Of a DNA stretch of 64,000 nucleotides, positions 26,894 to 37,584 are shown in pieces. A model generated the notes under the pieces. The model saw only the letters and a list, made by a program, of their open reading frames with translations, searched no databases and was not told the origin of the DNA. Within the stretch, counting starts at the first letter, position 1. Each line of letters opens with the position of its first letter. A program made the translations under genes and the position numbers. The stretch is from Hafnia psychrotolerans (GTDB taxonomy: Bacteria; Pseudomonadota; Gammaproteobacteria; Enterobacterales; Enterobacteriaceae): the NCBI RefSeq assembly GCF_014639435.1, contig NZ_BMFZ01000002.1:62001-126000 (forward strand), given 5' to 3'.

Positions 26894-26930
26894 CACGCTA
26901 CCGCCCTTGGCTTACCGCAACCAAAGCACG
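26894..26930 (-). promoter_or_regulatory. JUMPstart sequence with ops element (RfaH recruitment)
   Basis: On the minus strand the ops core GGCGGTAGCGTG (26905-26894) is exact. It is preceded by GCTTTGG and CAAG in the positions expected of the 39-bp JUMPstart consensus. It lies in the leader of the manC operon, about 70 bases before the start codon. In enterobacteria this pauses RNA polymerase and loads RfaH, allowing transcription of the long operon. Confidence 0.93.
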
Positions 26931-27018
26931 TAATAAAAATCTCATTCATAAAATTGGAGAAAAAAACATCAGTACATTCTAAATATTCAGAGGAATATAC
27001 TTCTAAAAAAACCGGCTT

Positions 27019-27048
27019 ATTATATCTATACTTCGCTCTAACTTCTAA
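27019..27048 (-). promoter_or_regulatory. candidate promoter of the O-antigen operon
   Basis: A perfect TATAAT (27024-27019, minus strand) with TTAGAA (27048-27043) 18 bases upstream, about 90 bases before the JUMPstart. Read from hexamers only. Confidence 0.45.
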
Positions 27049-27198
27049 TAATGAAGTAGATTATATTATCATTGAGGTTTTTTTCCTCCAGATAAATCTT
27101 GTTGTTTCGGTGGTCTGAAGAGATGAGAATTGCTGATATGTGTTGATCTGTGAGTTTTGTGTAAAACACAGCAACTCGAAGCCATGATGTTTTCCGAA

Positions 27199-27231
27199 AA
27201 AAAGAAAAAAGCACCGGTTAACAGTGCCTTT
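27199..27231 (-). terminator. terminator downstream of the GalU/GalF-family gene
   Basis: On the minus strand a stem built on GCAC (27227-27224) / GTGC (27214-27211), extended by A-U and one G-U pair, is followed by six T, then C and more T. It lies about 55 bases after the stop codon and separates this gene from the O-antigen promoter. Confidence 0.7.
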
Positions 27232-27283
27232 GATCAGGTCAGTAATATGTAAGTATCAGATATCTACCTGTGACAACACCGCG

Positions 27284-28171
27284 TTATTGTTCAGTAAACT
27301 CTTTCAACCAGGTCTTAAACGCTTCACCCTGAGTGTTGTGACGAACACCATACTCAACGAACGCCTTCATGTAGCCTAATTTATCGCCACAATCGTGCGA
27401 GCGGCCTGTCATCGTGAAGGCTTCGACGGTTTTCTTCTTCATCAACAAGGCAATAGCATCTGTCAGTTGAATTTCGTTACCCGCACCGTAAGGGGTTATC
27501 GCCAACAGTGGCCAGATATCTTCGGAGAAGACATAGCGCCCTACTACTGCCAGATTTGATGGCGCATCTTTCTGCTCAGGTTTTTCAACGATTGCGGTCA
27601 TTGGCGTACTTTTGCCTGGCTCACCTTCAACACCATTACAGTCAACTACGCCATATTTAGACACGTCTTCTTCAGGCACTTCTTCAACCATAACCTGGCT
27701 GTTGCCAGTTTCTTTGAAGCGGGCCAGCATGGCAGCGAGATTATCCTTGCGAAGATCGCTGGTGGAATCATCCATCAGGACGTCCGGCAAGATAACAACA
27801 AAAGGTGCATTGCCGATCAGCGGTTTAGCGCATAGTACGGCATGGCCGAGACCTTTGGACTGGCCCTGACGCACGTTCATGATCGTTACGCCTTTCGGGC
27901 AGATCGATTGCACCTCTTCCAACAACTGGCGCTTAACACGTGATTCCAGCATGCTTTCAAGCTCGAACGACGTGTCGAAATGGTTTTCAATGGCATTTTT
28001 TGAAGAATGCGTCACCAGAATGATCTCTTTAATCCCCGCTGACGCACATTCATTAACGATGTACTGAATCAGCGGTTTATCGACAATCGGCAACATTTCT
28101 TTAGGAATGGCTTTCGTAGCAGGCAACATACGGGTGCCAAGACCGGCAACAGGGATAACAGCTTTTAACAT
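27284..28171 (-). CDS. galU: UTP-glucose-1-phosphate uridylyltransferase (GalU type, at the galF position)
   Basis: A 295-residue nucleotidyltransferase: [60 protein letters not shown] and [24 protein letters not shown]. It keeps GTRML, which is altered to GMHML in E. coli GalF, and the SHDCG motif of GalU, so it should be an active enzyme making UDP-glucose. Its place next to the O-antigen JUMPstart is where galF lies in many enterobacteria, so it may be annotated galF. GGAG lies upstream of the ATG. Confidence 0.88.
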   Translation of the reverse strand: MLKAVIPVAGLGTRMLPATKAIPKEMLPIVDKPLIQYIVNECASAGIKEIILVTHSSKNAIENHFDTSFELESMLESRVKRQLLEEVQSICPKGVTIMNVRQGQSKGLGHAVLCAKPLIGNAPFVVILPDVLMDDSTSDLRKDNLAAMLARFKETGNSQVMVEEVPEEDVSKYGVVDCNGVEGEPGKSTPMTAIVEKPEQKDAPSNLAVVGRYVFSEDIWPLLAITPYGAGNEIQLTDAIALLMKKKTVEAFTMTGRSHDCGDKLGYMKAFVEYGVRHNTQGEAFKTWLKEFTEQ

Positions 28172-28634
28172 TGTAAAGGATACTCCTTGGAACCAATAGT
28201 TTGAAAATTCAGCCAGTTATAATATTGAAAACGCTCGGTCATTCACTGTACTGAAGTTGTTTAAATCATTTCTTTTTCAGCGTCGCTTGCCCTTCTATCA
28301 GTATAGACTCTGAGCTTAGGAAGGTAGCGTTAAGCAATGCATACAACTCAACATCTTCTGACTTGTTACCTGCTAATACGATAGCAGTAAGTGCACCCAA
28401 ACGTTAAGCTAAAGACTTAAAAATAAGAATGTTTCCCTCGTTTGTGGGTTTTATCATCACAACCTGCCGCTTTCTGTGTCATTGTTAAGACGGCCAACAG
28501 GCTGACGTTTTCCCGTTGAAAACTCCCTTTATTTCTTGTGCTTAGCCCCCTAATTTAAATTTGAATTTAAACGCGCTGACGGCCATGATTCACATTGTGA
28601 GATTTGTCGTGCAACCAAAGGTGAAAAAGACAAT
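28172..28634. other. intergenic region between galU and yegH
   Basis: About 460 bases between two divergent genes, AT-rich toward yegH. No ORF or RNA gene is convincing. It presumably holds both promoters. Confidence 0.5.
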
Positions 28635-30218
28635 ATGGAATGGATCGCCGATCCGTCAATTTGGGCCGGGCTGGCTACCCTGGTCATTTTAGAAATTGTT
28701 CTGGGTATCGATAATTTAATATTTATCGCCATCCTTGCGGAGAAGCTTCCGAAACATCAACGCGATAAAGCCCGCGTCACCGGTTTGCTTCTTGCTCTGG
28801 TGATGCGCTTAGTCCTACTGGCCTGTATCTCCTGGCTCTCAACCCTCACCCGCCCTCTGATCACGCTGTTCAATCAACCTTTCAGTGCCCGTGACATTAT
28901 CATGCTGATCGGTGGGTTGTTCCTGTTGTTCAAAGCCACGATGGAGCTGAATGAACGGCTCGAAGGGAAAGATGAAGAACAGAGTCATCAGCATTCACGT
29001 GCAAAGTTCTGGCCAGTCGTCGCACAAATCGTTGTTCTGGATGCGGTCTTTTCACTCGACTCCGTGATCACCGCCGTCGGCATGGTTGAGCACCTAGCGG
29101 TCATGATGGCCGCCGTCTGTATCGCTATCTTCCTCATGTTGCTCGCCAGTCGCCCGCTGACGCGATTTGTGAATGAGCATCCGACCATCGTCATTCTTTG
29201 TCTGAGCTTCCTGTTGATGATTGGGTTCAGCCTGGTCGCGGAAGGTTTTGGCTACCAGATACCTAAGGGCTATCTTTATGCTGCCATTGGGTTCTCTGTC
29301 ATTATTGAAGCCCTCAACCAACTGGCACAGTTCAATCGTCGGCGCTTTCTCTCTTCCAGCCGTTCATTGCGAGAAAGAACGGCGGAAACGGTACTGCGGG
29401 TGTTAAGAGGGAGACATGAAGAAGCAGAGCTTGCCCCTCACTCTTCCGGCATGATTGATGACGCCTCTGGTACAGCCGTATTTAACCAGCAAGAGCGCAA
29501 CATGATTGAGCGCGTGTTGGGCCTGGCACAACGCACCGTCAGCAGCATTATGACCTCACGCCATGACGTCGCTAACCTCGAACTGAATGACCCGGTTGAT
29601 GTGCTGGTTCAGCAAATTGCCAATAATCAGCACACGCGCATTCTGGTGACGGAAGACAGTTCGACCGATGAACCGTTAGGCGTAGTCCATGTGGTCGACT
29701 TGCTTAAACAGCAACTACTGCATAATGAGCTCGACCTTAAGGTCCTGATCCGCCAGCCACTCGTCTTCCCTGAACAGCTTTCCCTGCTTAAAGCGCTGGA
29801 GCAGTTCCGTCAGGCAAAAACCCATTTCGCTTTTGTGGTTGATGAGTTCGGCTCAGTCGAAGGCATTGTGACGTTAACTGACGTCATGGAAACTATCGCA
29901 GGGAGTCTGCCAGAAACCGATGAAACACTGGATGCTCGTCATGATATTCAGCAGTTGGAAAATGGCAGTTGGATAGCCAATGGCTACATGCCTCTGGAAG
30001 ATTTAGTGATGTACCTGCCATTAGCGATAGAAGAAAAGCGTGAATACCATACGCTGGCCGGATTACTGATGGAGTACGCGCAGAATATCCCACAGGTTGG
30101 TACGCAGCTTCATATCGATAATTACCTTTTTGAACCTCTGGAAGTGAACAGCCATCGTATTTTGAAAGTGAAAATCACGCCACTTTCCACCAATGCTAAT
30201 GAGGATTACGACGTCTGA
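28635..30218 (+). CDS. yegH: TerC/CBS/CorC-domain inner-membrane protein YegH
   Basis: The 527-residue protein has the same length and architecture as E. coli YegH. A TerC-family membrane domain (about 1-230, several hydrophobic helices) carries the acidic motifs [11 protein letters not shown] and [14 protein letters not shown]. Two CBS domains (about 300-420) follow, then a CorC/HlyC transporter-associated domain (about 430-515). The family is linked to metal-ion transport or tellurium resistance, but YegH itself has no proven function. The E. coli neighbours asmA, dcd and udk follow here too. Confidence 0.9.
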   Translation: MEWIADPSIWAGLATLVILEIVLGIDNLIFIAILAEKLPKHQRDKARVTGLLLALVMRLVLLACISWLSTLTRPLITLFNQPFSARDIIMLIGGLFLLFKATMELNERLEGKDEEQSHQHSRAKFWPVVAQIVVLDAVFSLDSVITAVGMVEHLAVMMAAVCIAIFLMLLASRPLTRFVNEHPTIVILCLSFLLMIGFSLVAEGFGYQIPKGYLYAAIGFSVIIEALNQLAQFNRRRFLSSSRSLRERTAETVLRVLRGRHEEAELAPHSSGMIDDASGTAVFNQQERNMIERVLGLAQRTVSSIMTSRHDVANLELNDPVDVLVQQIANNQHTRILVTEDSSTDEPLGVVHVVDLLKQQLLHNELDLKVLIRQPLVFPEQLSLLKALEQFRQAKTHFAFVVDEFGSVEGIVTLTDVMETIAGSLPETDETLDARHDIQQLENGSWIANGYMPLEDLVMYLPLAIEEKREYHTLAGLLMEYAQNIPQVGTQLHIDNYLFEPLEVNSHRILKVKITPLSTNANEDYDV

Positions 30219-30254
30219 CGGCACACTCAGCCCAAACCATTGGCCTCTAAAAGG

Positions 30255-30288
30255 ACGGGGATCTCATTCACAGAGACCCCCGTTTTTT
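30255..30288 (+). terminator. terminator of yegH
   Basis: Eleven-pair stem with one mismatch (ACGGGGATCTC at 30255-30265 with 30273-30283) followed by a six-T run. It lies between convergent yegH and asmA. Confidence 0.88.
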
Positions 30289-30314
30289 AGACATATGCCG
30301 ACATTCAGGCCTGG

Positions 30315-32153
30315 CTACTTGATCAATGACTTAAGGTCTTTACCTTCCTTACTGCCTTTATTCTTTTCAATCCAGTTCTGAATAGCGCTTTTGGCTTCAT
30401 TCTGCAGTTGACTGCGCAGAATCTGGTCAACCTGCAACTGGTAGTTCAACTGCGTCCAGGGACCATAAACCCGCAACGGTATCTCCGTATTTTGCAAACG
30501 GGTGATCAAATCACTGTTCCCCTTCCAGCCGCCGGTAACACGCACGCTCAGATTCATATCACATTGATTGTTAGGGAAATCCAGAGTACCCGCACCTTTT
30601 GCGGTCAGCATGGCGGAATCCGCCATCAAATGAGATAACTGCAAGGTGCCGTCTTTCAGTTCTCCCTGAGCTTGCATGGTCTTCACCGCAGTGAAGTGAT
30701 CATAACGCTCAAGCCCCTGCACACTGTTATTATTACGGGTCACTGCCTGCTGAATAAGCTGCTGAATATTCAGGCCATGCAAACGCGCATTCTCCATCGC
30801 CAACCGCCCATTACCATGCCAGTTTTGACTGAAATCTACTGTGGATAACCCTTGCCCCGACACGTTTCCGTCCAGCGAGAAGCTGCCGGAAAGCACTTGC
30901 GGCAGATTATATGCAGTCAATAGTTGTCCCAGTTCAATGTTGTGAACAACAGGCTTGAGGCTGATTAAGACCGGTATCTTGGTCGCGTCCATCGTACCAG
31001 GCAGCGAGAAGTCACCCGCTGACATCTTACCGCTCAATGTTTTCAGATTGACTCTGCCCTGGCTGTTTTCAGCCAGCAGGCTGAATCCCTGAATCTTTAA
31101 TCCACGGTATGTTAGGTCAGCGACATTCAACGCCAGATTGGCATTGAAACTAGTGAGTACACTGAAATTATTGATCTCTTTGCTGACATCTCGGGCAATC
31201 ACTGGCGCAGACGTCACCGCCTTAGTCACCTGAGCCGTTTGACCCGGCGTTTTCGCCTGCCAACCAGAAAGCGCGTCAAGATCCAATTTTTCAGCATTCA
31301 GGTTAATCTGATAATCCGCCGTGCCGGAAAGCGTGGCCTCTGCCGTGCCACTGAGCTGGTTATCATTCGCCGTTAATGCCAACTGACTGAGCGTCAAACG
31401 CTGGTTGTTACGCTGATAACTCGCTTGGGCAGTGCCACCGCCCTGAATCCCCTGAGCTGGAATATCTGCACCCTTTAATTGATAGGTAAATTTGCTGACG
31501 TTGGCAGAAAACTGCTCAGGATACTTCTGCATGTCCAGATCGGCGGAGAGTGAAAAGGCAAGATCACGCTGATTACGGTTAATGCGGCTGGAAAGTTCAA
31601 GGGTTGCTTGTCGGTGCGCATTCTGTACAAGCTGTAGATTCAAATCACGCACATTTATCTGGTCATTCACACCGCGCTGCCAGATAAGAAGGCTGTCATC
31701 CACACTGATTTTATCAATATCAAACTTCCATCCGGCCTCAAGTTCGCTGGGTGGTTGGACAGAAGAAGACGGCGCTATAGGCGCATCCGGCATATGCGCT
31801 TCACTTTCTGGCGTCAGACGAATCACCGCATTTTTGAACATCACCTGACGAACCGCTAACTGATGTGACAAGAGTGGCCAGAGTTTAACGTCGAGACGCA
31901 TATTCTCCGCACTGACTACCGGCTTAGCAGCTCCGGGGGCGGTCAACGACGTCTGCCCGGCAATGATGCTGAGCTGTGGCCAGACGTGCCAGCGTAAATC
32001 GCCGTTGATCGCCAACTGATAACCGCTTTTTTGTTCGACGCGATCCGTCATATAGTCACGGAAATCATTGGGATTAATTAAAAATACCAGCGACGTCATA
32101 CCGGCAATAATTACCACCAGCAAAATAACCAGCGTAGTCAGTAGTCTTCTCAT
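30315..32153 (-). CDS. asmA: AsmA family outer-membrane assembly protein
   Basis: About 612 residues (E. coli AsmA 617). It starts MRRLLTTLVILLVVIIAG, a signal anchor, then INPNDFRDYM and LRWHVWPQLSIIAGQTSLT of the AsmA N-domain. A long repeat-rich beta region and the AsmA C-terminal domain (YGPWTQLNYQLQVDQILRSQL) follow. AsmA proteins are bridge-like periplasmic proteins anchored in the inner membrane that influence phospholipid/LPS balance in the outer membrane. ATG 32153 has AGGA seven bases upstream; a longer frame to 32180 lacks this. It is the last gene of udk-dcd-asmA. Confidence 0.92.
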   Translation of the reverse strand: MRRLLTTLVILLVVIIAGMTSLVFLINPNDFRDYMTDRVEQKSGYQLAINGDLRWHVWPQLSIIAGQTSLTAPGAAKPVVSAENMRLDVKLWPLLSHQLAVRQVMFKNAVIRLTPESEAHMPDAPIAPSSSVQPPSELEAGWKFDIDKISVDDSLLIWQRGVNDQINVRDLNLQLVQNAHRQATLELSSRINRNQRDLAFSLSADLDMQKYPEQFSANVSKFTYQLKGADIPAQGIQGGGTAQASYQRNNQRLTLSQLALTANDNQLSGTAEATLSGTADYQINLNAEKLDLDALSGWQAKTPGQTAQVTKAVTSAPVIARDVSKEINNFSVLTSFNANLALNVADLTYRGLKIQGFSLLAENSQGRVNLKTLSGKMSAGDFSLPGTMDATKIPVLISLKPVVHNIELGQLLTAYNLPQVLSGSFSLDGNVSGQGLSTVDFSQNWHGNGRLAMENARLHGLNIQQLIQQAVTRNNNSVQGLERYDHFTAVKTMQAQGELKDGTLQLSHLMADSAMLTAKGAGTLDFPNNQCDMNLSVRVTGGWKGNSDLITRLQNTEIPLRVYGPWTQLNYQLQVDQILRSQLQNEAKSAIQNWIEKNKGSKEGKDLKSLIK

Positions 32154-32201
32154 GCCGTCCTCTTGTCGTTTAACCCGCAAATCAGAGGGTAGGGTTCTGA
32201 A

Positions 32202-32783
32202 TTAATCTTTATCAATCCGACTTGCCACCGCGCTCTGTTGATCACGGTATTTAGCATCCTGCCGGCTGTTATAAGGGCGAGAAGCCGGACCCGATAACGG
32301 TTCAAAGCTCAATGCGCCAATCAGCATTCCAGGACGCAAGGCCAGAGGCAGCTTACCTGAATTATAGAATTCCAGGACGATCCGGCCTTGCCAACCGGGA
32401 TCGATGCGATGCGCCGTCACGTGAACCATCAACCCGAGGCGGGCCAGAGAAGAACGGCCGTCAAGCCAGCCCACCAGATCATCAGGGATAGAAACCGTCT
32501 CGAAGGTCACCGCCAGCGCCAGTTCACCGGGATGCAAAAAGAACGCCTCGCCTTCCGGCAGAACAATCTCGTCGCTCATGACTTTATCCAGCGAAGCGCT
32601 CACTTCATCCTTCGGACCACTAAGATCGATAAAACCTGCGTTATGGCCGAGAAAGACCCGAAATCCATTGCCCAATCGGACATCTACCGTCGCGCCGTTA
32701 ATGCGTTCTACGGGCGGACGCGGTGAAATAGTTAACTTACCGCTATCCATCCAGGCTTCTATATCTCGGTCGCAAAGTCTCAT
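32202..32783 (-). CDS. dcd: dCTP deaminase
   Basis: A 193-residue enzyme starting [17 protein letters not shown], with the nucleotide-binding [26 protein letters not shown] motif (residues about 109-134) and a C-terminal [12 protein letters not shown]. It deaminates dCTP to dUTP, a dTTP precursor. It has the same length as E. coli Dcd. It lies between udk (54 bases upstream) and asmA (48 bases downstream), as in E. coli. Confidence 0.97.
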   Translation of the reverse strand: MRLCDRDIEAWMDSGKLTISPRPPVERINGATVDVRLGNGFRVFLGHNAGFIDLSGPKDEVSASLDKVMSDEIVLPEGEAFFLHPGELALAVTFETVSIPDDLVGWLDGRSSLARLGLMVHVTAHRIDPGWQGRIVLEFYNSGKLPLALRPGMLIGALSFEPLSGPASRPYNSRQDAKYRDQQSAVASRIDKD

Positions 32784-32837
32784 CGTGTCTCTCTCCGTTT
32801 GCTAAATACTAAGAATCCTTCATAAACCAGGCGTGGC

Positions 32838-33479
32838 TTAATTAAAGAACTGGCTGATTTTTGCTTTAAGAATATCAATGGCAATACGGTTTTTTCCACC
32901 GCGAGGCACGATGATATCTGCATATTGTTTAGAAGGTTCAATAAATTGCAGGAACATCGGACGCACAGTTTTCTGATACTGCGCCATCACCGAGTCCATC
33001 GAACGTCCGCGTTCATTCACATCACGCTTCATGCGGCGCAGCAGACAGATATCCAGTGGTGTATCGACGAAAATTGAGAAGTTCATCTCCTGGCGCAGTC
33101 GAACATCCGTCAGCAGCAGAATACCTTCGAGAATGATCACTTTCTTTGGCTTAAGCGTGATGGTTTCGCTAAGACGAGTATGTTCAATAAAGCTATAACC
33201 GGGTAATTCAATGGATTGCCCGGCTTTCAGGCTTTGCAAATGCTGGAACAATAAATTGTGGTCCATGGCGCTGGGATGGTCATAGTTGGTTTTTACCCGC
33301 TCCTCCATGGTCATGTGACTCTGGTCTTTATAGTAGCAGTCCTCTGGAATCACCCCGATATGCTCATCACCGACCTGATCACGAAGTTCACGATATAAGG
33401 TACTGGCAATAAGGCTTTTCCCAGAGGCAGATGCGCCAGCGATACCTACGATGACACACTGATGGAGCTTGTCAGACAT
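32838..33479 (-). CDS. udk: uridine/cytidine kinase
   Basis: A 213-residue kinase starting [32 protein letters not shown], with Walker A GASASGKS. Motifs [30 protein letters not shown] and [13 protein letters not shown] follow, all typical of Udk. It phosphorylates uridine and cytidine in pyrimidine salvage. ATG 33479 matches the E. coli N-terminus and length. The upstream in-frame extension (to 33566) is not family-like. Confidence 0.97.
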   Translation of the reverse strand: MSDKLHQCVIVGIAGASASGKSLIASTLYRELRDQVGDEHIGVIPEDCYYKDQSHMTMEERVKTNYDHPSAMDHNLLFQHLQSLKAGQSIELPGYSFIEHTRLSETITLKPKKVIILEGILLLTDVRLRQEMNFSIFVDTPLDICLLRRMKRDVNERGRSMDSVMAQYQKTVRPMFLQFIEPSKQYADIIVPRGGKNRIAIDILKAKISQFFN

Positions 33480-33628
33480 AAAATTAAAGACCTGATTTGG
33501 AGGTTTGAGGGGCAAAAGCACGCAGACAGTGCTTTGATCGCGCCAATTATAGGTACAACACCTCACTGATGCCAGCGTTAAGGCGGTTGATTCGCTGGCA
33601 TCGGAGAATAATTAGCAAGCTTTTGATG

Positions 33629-34741
33629 TCAAATTGCGCGGAAAGCAATTTCCGTCGGGATCGCGTCGCCCTTCCAATAGAGCTGCGCGGCCATACGGGC
33701 GGCTAACTGACGGTACAGCAACGTAAATTCGCTCTGCGGATTGGACACGACTGTCGGCTCACCGCGATCCAAATCTTCACGCAGTGAAATATGCAGTGGC
33801 ATCTGGGCCAGTAACTCACAACGGTATTTTTCTGCCAGCTTCTGCGCGCCGCCAGTGCCAAAAATCGGCTCATGGTGACCACACTGGCTGCAAATATGCA
33901 TACTCATATTCTCGATAATGCCGAGGACTGGCACTTTCACTTTTTCAAACATCACGATGCCTTTCATGGCGTCGAGCAGCGCGATGTCCTGTGGCGTGGT
34001 GACGACCACAGCCCCCGTTACCGGGATGTTTTGCGACAGTGTCAGTTGAATGTCGCCGGTGCCCGGCGGCAGGTCAATCACCAGATAATCGAGATCCGGC
34101 CATAATGTGTCCTGCAACATCTGCATCAGTGCTTTGCTGGCCATCGGGCCGCGCCACACCATGGCATTATCATCCGTCACTAAATAACCAATAGAGTTGG
34201 TCGCCAGGCCATGAGCCATAATTGGGGCCATATGTTGGCCATCCGGCGACGTTGGCCGCTCATCTTCAGTGCCAAGCATGTTAGGCACCGATGGACCATA
34301 AATGTCCGCATCCAGAATGCCGACCTTACCGCCTTCGGCAGCAAGTGCCAGCGCAACGTTCACCGCCGTGGTTGACTTACCGACGCCACCTTTGCCTGAA
34401 CTGACAGCGATGATATTGCGTACACCTTTAATGCCCGGCTGGTCATTGGCGCGTCGCAAGGTGGCGATATCATGTTTGAGGCGCCACTCAATAGCTTGTG
34501 CGCCGGTCACCCGCATCAGTTCAGCGCTGGTGCTCTCTTTAAGGGCATCAAAACCGCTTTGCCACGCGAAGGGTAGCGTAAGGTCGAGGTGCAGCACATT
34601 GTCCATCAGGACACAATGATGCAGTGCTTTCATCGACAGCAGATCTTTTTGCAGGGTGAAATGGGTAAATGTGGCCAATACGCTGGTCACCAGGGCGTGC
34701 AGTCCGTCAGGGGTGTTCTGCTCAGGGGAATGAGATGTCAT
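33629..34741 (-). CDS. apbC: iron-sulfur cluster carrier protein Mrp (ApbC)
   Basis: The 370-residue P-loop ATPase begins MTSHSPEQNTPDGLHALV; AAGGAG lies six bases upstream of this ATG, favouring it over longer frames. Residues about 1-100 form a MIP18/DUF59-like domain. The deviant Walker A SSGKGGVGKST, DADIYGPSVPNMLG, the LPPGTGDIQLTL switch and the cluster-binding CSQCGHH motif follow. Mrp/ApbC delivers Fe-S clusters to apo-proteins in the cytoplasm. It is divergent from metG, as in E. coli. Confidence 0.95.
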   Translation of the reverse strand: MTSHSPEQNTPDGLHALVTSVLATFTHFTLQKDLLSMKALHHCVLMDNVLHLDLTLPFAWQSGFDALKESTSAELMRVTGAQAIEWRLKHDIATLRRANDQPGIKGVRNIIAVSSGKGGVGKSTTAVNVALALAAEGGKVGILDADIYGPSVPNMLGTEDERPTSPDGQHMAPIMAHGLATNSIGYLVTDDNAMVWRGPMASKALMQMLQDTLWPDLDYLVIDLPPGTGDIQLTLSQNIPVTGAVVVTTPQDIALLDAMKGIVMFEKVKVPVLGIIENMSMHICSQCGHHEPIFGTGGAQKLAEKYRCELLAQMPLHISLREDLDRGEPTVVSNPQSEFTLLYRQLAARMAAQLYWKGDAIPTEIAFRAI

Positions 34742-34995
34742 CCCGGCTCCTTGAAACGTGTTATGAAAAGACATTGATATTTCTACGTAGCATATACTCA
34801 AAATCACTCGAGTTGCAGCAAGCCCGCAAAGGAATGAACCTATTATACTGATTCAAGTCAGTGATTCTGACGAATGAGGGCAACGGATACCGCGGCAGCT
34901 TGAAAGAGGATGAGTATACCGTCTGTTTACGGCACCTACGGCTTTCGGTTAACATCAATGCCCCTGATTTCAACAGCAGAAAGCAAGTTCTTACT

Positions 34996-37029
34996 ATGGC
35001 TCAAGTCGCGAAAAAAATTTTGGTAACCTGTGCACTTCCGTACGCCAACGGATCTATTCACCTCGGCCACATGCTTGAGCACATCCAGGCTGACGTCTGG
35101 GTCCGTTACCAGCGAATGCGCGGCAACGAAGTCCATTTCATCTGTGCTGATGATGCACACGGTACGCCGATCATGCTCAAAGCGCAGCAGCTCGGGATTG
35201 AACCGGAGCAAATGATTGCCGAGATGAGCCAGGAACATCAGAAAGATTTCGCCGGCTTTGGCATCAGCTACGACAACTACCATTCCACGCACAGCGACGA
35301 AAACCGCGAGCTTTCCTCGTTGATTTACGGCCGTCTGAAAGAAAACGGTTTTATTAAGAATCGTATTATTTCCCAGCTGTATGATCCGGAAAAAGGCATG
35401 TTCCTGCCGGATCGTTTCGTGAAAGGGACCTGTCCGAAGTGTAAATCACCGGACCAGTATGGCGATAACTGCGAAGTCTGTGGCGCAACCTACAGTCCGA
35501 CTGAACTTATCGAGCCTAAATCGGTGGTTTCCGGCGCAACGCCCGTAATGCGTGACTCTGAGCACTTCTTCTTTGACCTGCCGGAATTCAGTGCCATGTT
35601 GCAAGCCTGGACCCGCTCCGGCGCCCTGCAAGAGCAGGTGGCGAATAAGATGCAGGAGTGGTTTGAATCGGGTTTGCAACAGTGGGACATCAGCCGGGAC
35701 TCGCCTTACTTCGGCTTTGAGATCCCCGATGCACCAGGAAAATATTTCTATGTTTGGCTTGATGCGCCTATTGGCTATATGGGGTCATTCAAAAATTTAT
35801 GTGACCGTCGCCCTGATCTCAGCTTTGATGAGTTCTGGAAAAAAGACGCCACCACCGAGCTGTATCACTTTATCGGCAAAGATATCGTCTATTTCCATAG
35901 TCTGTTCTGGCCAGCGATGCTGGAAGGCAGCGGTTTCCGCAAGCCAACCAACTTGTTCGTCCACGGTTATGTGACGGTCAACGGCGCGAAGATGTCCAAA
36001 TCGCGCGGTACCTTTATTAAAGCCAGCACCTACCTGAACCATCTGGATGCGGACTGCCTGCGCTATTACTATGCCGCCAAACTCTCTTCCCGAATTGATG
36101 ATATTGACCTGAATCTGGAAGACTTCGTCCAGCGTGTCAACGCGGACATCGTCAATAAAGTGGTCAACCTGGCCTCACGCAATGCCGGTTTCCTCACCAA
36201 ACGTTTCGACGGCCAGTTGGCCGATAAATTGGCTGACGAGGTGCTGTACAAAACCTTTACCGACGCTGCAGTAAGCATCGCTGAAGCCTATGCCAGCCGT
36301 GAATCTGGCCGCGCTATCCGTGAAATCATGGCGCTGGCCGATCTGGCAAACCGTTATGTTGACGAACAAGCGCCTTGGGTGGTAGCGAAGCAGGAAGGTC
36401 GCGATGCCGATCTGCAGGCTATCTGCTCTATGGGCATCAACCTGTTCCGCGTCCTCATGACTTACCTGAAACCGGTATTACCGGCGCTGACCGAACGTTC
36501 GGAAGCCTTCCTGAACACGGAGCTGACGTGGGACGCGATCGCGCAACCCTTGTTGTCGCATAAAGTGACCCCGTTCAAGGCCCTGTTCAGCCGAATTGAA
36601 CTTGATAAGGTCGCCGCCATGGTTGATGCATCAAAAGAAGATATTGCGGCTGCTAATGCCAACGTGGTCACGGGGCCGCTGGCAGAAGACCCGATTCAGG
36701 AAACCATCACTTTTGATGACTTCGCTAAAGTGGACATGCGCATTGCGTTGATCCAGAGTGCAGATTTCGTTGAAGGTTCGGACAAGTTGCTACGTTTGCA
36801 GTTGGATCTCGGCGGAGAAACCCGGCAGATTTTCTCCGGTATCCGCTCAGCCTATCCGGATCCAAAACGGCTGGAAGGCCGCCTGACCATTATGGTGGCC
36901 AATCTTGCACCACGTAAAATGCGTTTTGGCATCTCAGAAGGTATGGTGATGGCTGCGGGTCCTGGCGGAAAAGACATCTTCCTGCTCAGCCCGGATTCCG
37001 GCGCACAGCCTGGTATGCAGGTGAAATAA
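34996..37029 (+). CDS. metG: methionyl-tRNA synthetase
   Basis: The 677-residue class-I synthetase is the same length as E. coli MetG. It starts [29 protein letters not shown] with the HIGH-like signature HLGH. The zinc knuckle [19 protein letters not shown] and the KMSKS loop ([12 protein letters not shown]) follow. A C-terminal tRNA-binding OB domain (about 575-677) reads [14 protein letters not shown] and [23 protein letters not shown] 34996 is chosen by family alignment; the frame is open upstream to 34861 without similarity. Essential for translation. Confidence 0.97.
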   Translation: MAQVAKKILVTCALPYANGSIHLGHMLEHIQADVWVRYQRMRGNEVHFICADDAHGTPIMLKAQQLGIEPEQMIAEMSQEHQKDFAGFGISYDNYHSTHSDENRELSSLIYGRLKENGFIKNRIISQLYDPEKGMFLPDRFVKGTCPKCKSPDQYGDNCEVCGATYSPTELIEPKSVVSGATPVMRDSEHFFFDLPEFSAMLQAWTRSGALQEQVANKMQEWFESGLQQWDISRDSPYFGFEIPDAPGKYFYVWLDAPIGYMGSFKNLCDRRPDLSFDEFWKKDATTELYHFIGKDIVYFHSLFWPAMLEGSGFRKPTNLFVHGYVTVNGAKMSKSRGTFIKASTYLNHLDADCLRYYYAAKLSSRIDDIDLNLEDFVQRVNADIVNKVVNLASRNAGFLTKRFDGQLADKLADEVLYKTFTDAAVSIAEAYASRESGRAIREIMALADLANRYVDEQAPWVVAKQEGRDADLQAICSMGINLFRVLMTYLKPVLPALTERSEAFLNTELTWDAIAQPLLSHKVTPFKALFSRIELDKVAAMVDASKEDIAAANANVVTGPLAEDPIQETITFDDFAKVDMRIALIQSADFVEGSDKLLRLQLDLGGETRQIFSGIRSAYPDPKRLEGRLTIMVANLAPRKMRFGISEGMVMAAGPGGKDIFLLSPDSGAQPGMQVK

Positions 37030-37088
37030 CCCGTTCGGGTTTTGGGCAAACATCTGACCGGTGGGGGGAAACCTCACCGGTTTTTTTT
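37028..37088 (+). terminator. terminator(s) of metG
   Basis: A small ACCC/GGGT hairpin right at the metG stop is followed by a stronger one: ACCGGTG (37057-37063) pairing with CACCGGT (37075-37081) and eight T (37081-37088). Confidence 0.88.
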
Positions 37089-37177
37089 ATTGGCCGGGCC
37101 GCCCAAACTGGCCTTTTGGCTTCTTTAAACTCAATACAAATTCAAAATCCAGATCGTGGCCGTCGGCTCCTTCCCCC

Positions 37178-37450
37178 TCACTTGGGCCATGAAGGCCATA
37201 CTTTTCTCTCATATTCCTTGTGAATATCATCCTGTGTCAGGCCAATGTCTTTAAGTTGATCGGCACTGAGCGACAGCAGAATTTTGCGACTGACACGCTG
37301 TTCATTCCATAACTTCACCTTCTGTACTGTTTTTTTCAGCCAGCCTGCTGACTTCGGCTCAGCGACCGTTGCACTCTGTTCCTGCGTGGAATCACTGCGC
37401 ACGACGGATGAACAACCGCAAAACTGACGTTCTTCAATGATATTTTTCAT
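37178..37450 (-). CDS. DUF1127 domain protein (YjiS-like)
   Basis: A 90-residue protein with an unremarkable N-terminal half (including CGCSS). Its C-terminal segment RVSRKILLSLSADQLKDIGLTQDDIHKEYER (about 53-83) is the Arg-rich DUF1127 motif (LxxLsdxqLkDIGLsrxdi). DUF1127 proteins are small and mostly uncharacterised; some have been tied to RNA turnover or phosphate and carbon metabolism in alphaproteobacteria. In E. coli the DUF1127 gene yjiS also lies beside yjiR, matching the divergent neighbour here. Confidence 0.82.
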   Translation of the reverse strand: MKNIIEERQFCGCSSVVRSDSTQEQSATVAEPKSAGWLKKTVQKVKLWNEQRVSRKILLSLSADQLKDIGLTQDDIHKEYERKVWPSWPK

Positions 37451-37503
37451 ATTCTGCCCCTGTTAACAACCTGACAACAGGATCGGATAAACAGTGAAAA
37501 CAT

Positions 37504-37584
37504 TACAGATTCAGTTTTTTAGTATTTCCACCATACAGATCTGGATTAGATGACAGATACAGGGGTAGATTATCTACATCTGTA
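37504..37584. promoter_or_regulatory. repeated TACAGAT motifs and palindrome, candidate operator of the YjiR-like regulator
   Basis: TACAGAT occurs at 37504-37510 and 37534-37540, ACAGATA at 37553-37559 and inverted ATCTGTA at 37578-37584. GTAGAT-T-ATCTAC forms a palindrome at 37565-37577. All lie in the 167-base gap between divergent DUF1127 and MocR-type genes, where MocR regulators usually bind their own region. Confidence 0.5.

Noticed and set aside
26867-27118. 83-codon plus-strand frame across the JUMPstart region
   Set aside because: Lysine-rich low-complexity translation of leader DNA antisense to the O-antigen operon promoter and ops element.
28323-28330. GGTAGCGT, the core of an ops element, on the plus strand before yegH
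   Set aside because: No surrounding JUMPstart bases, and yegH is not a long polysaccharide operon; an 8-base match can be chance.
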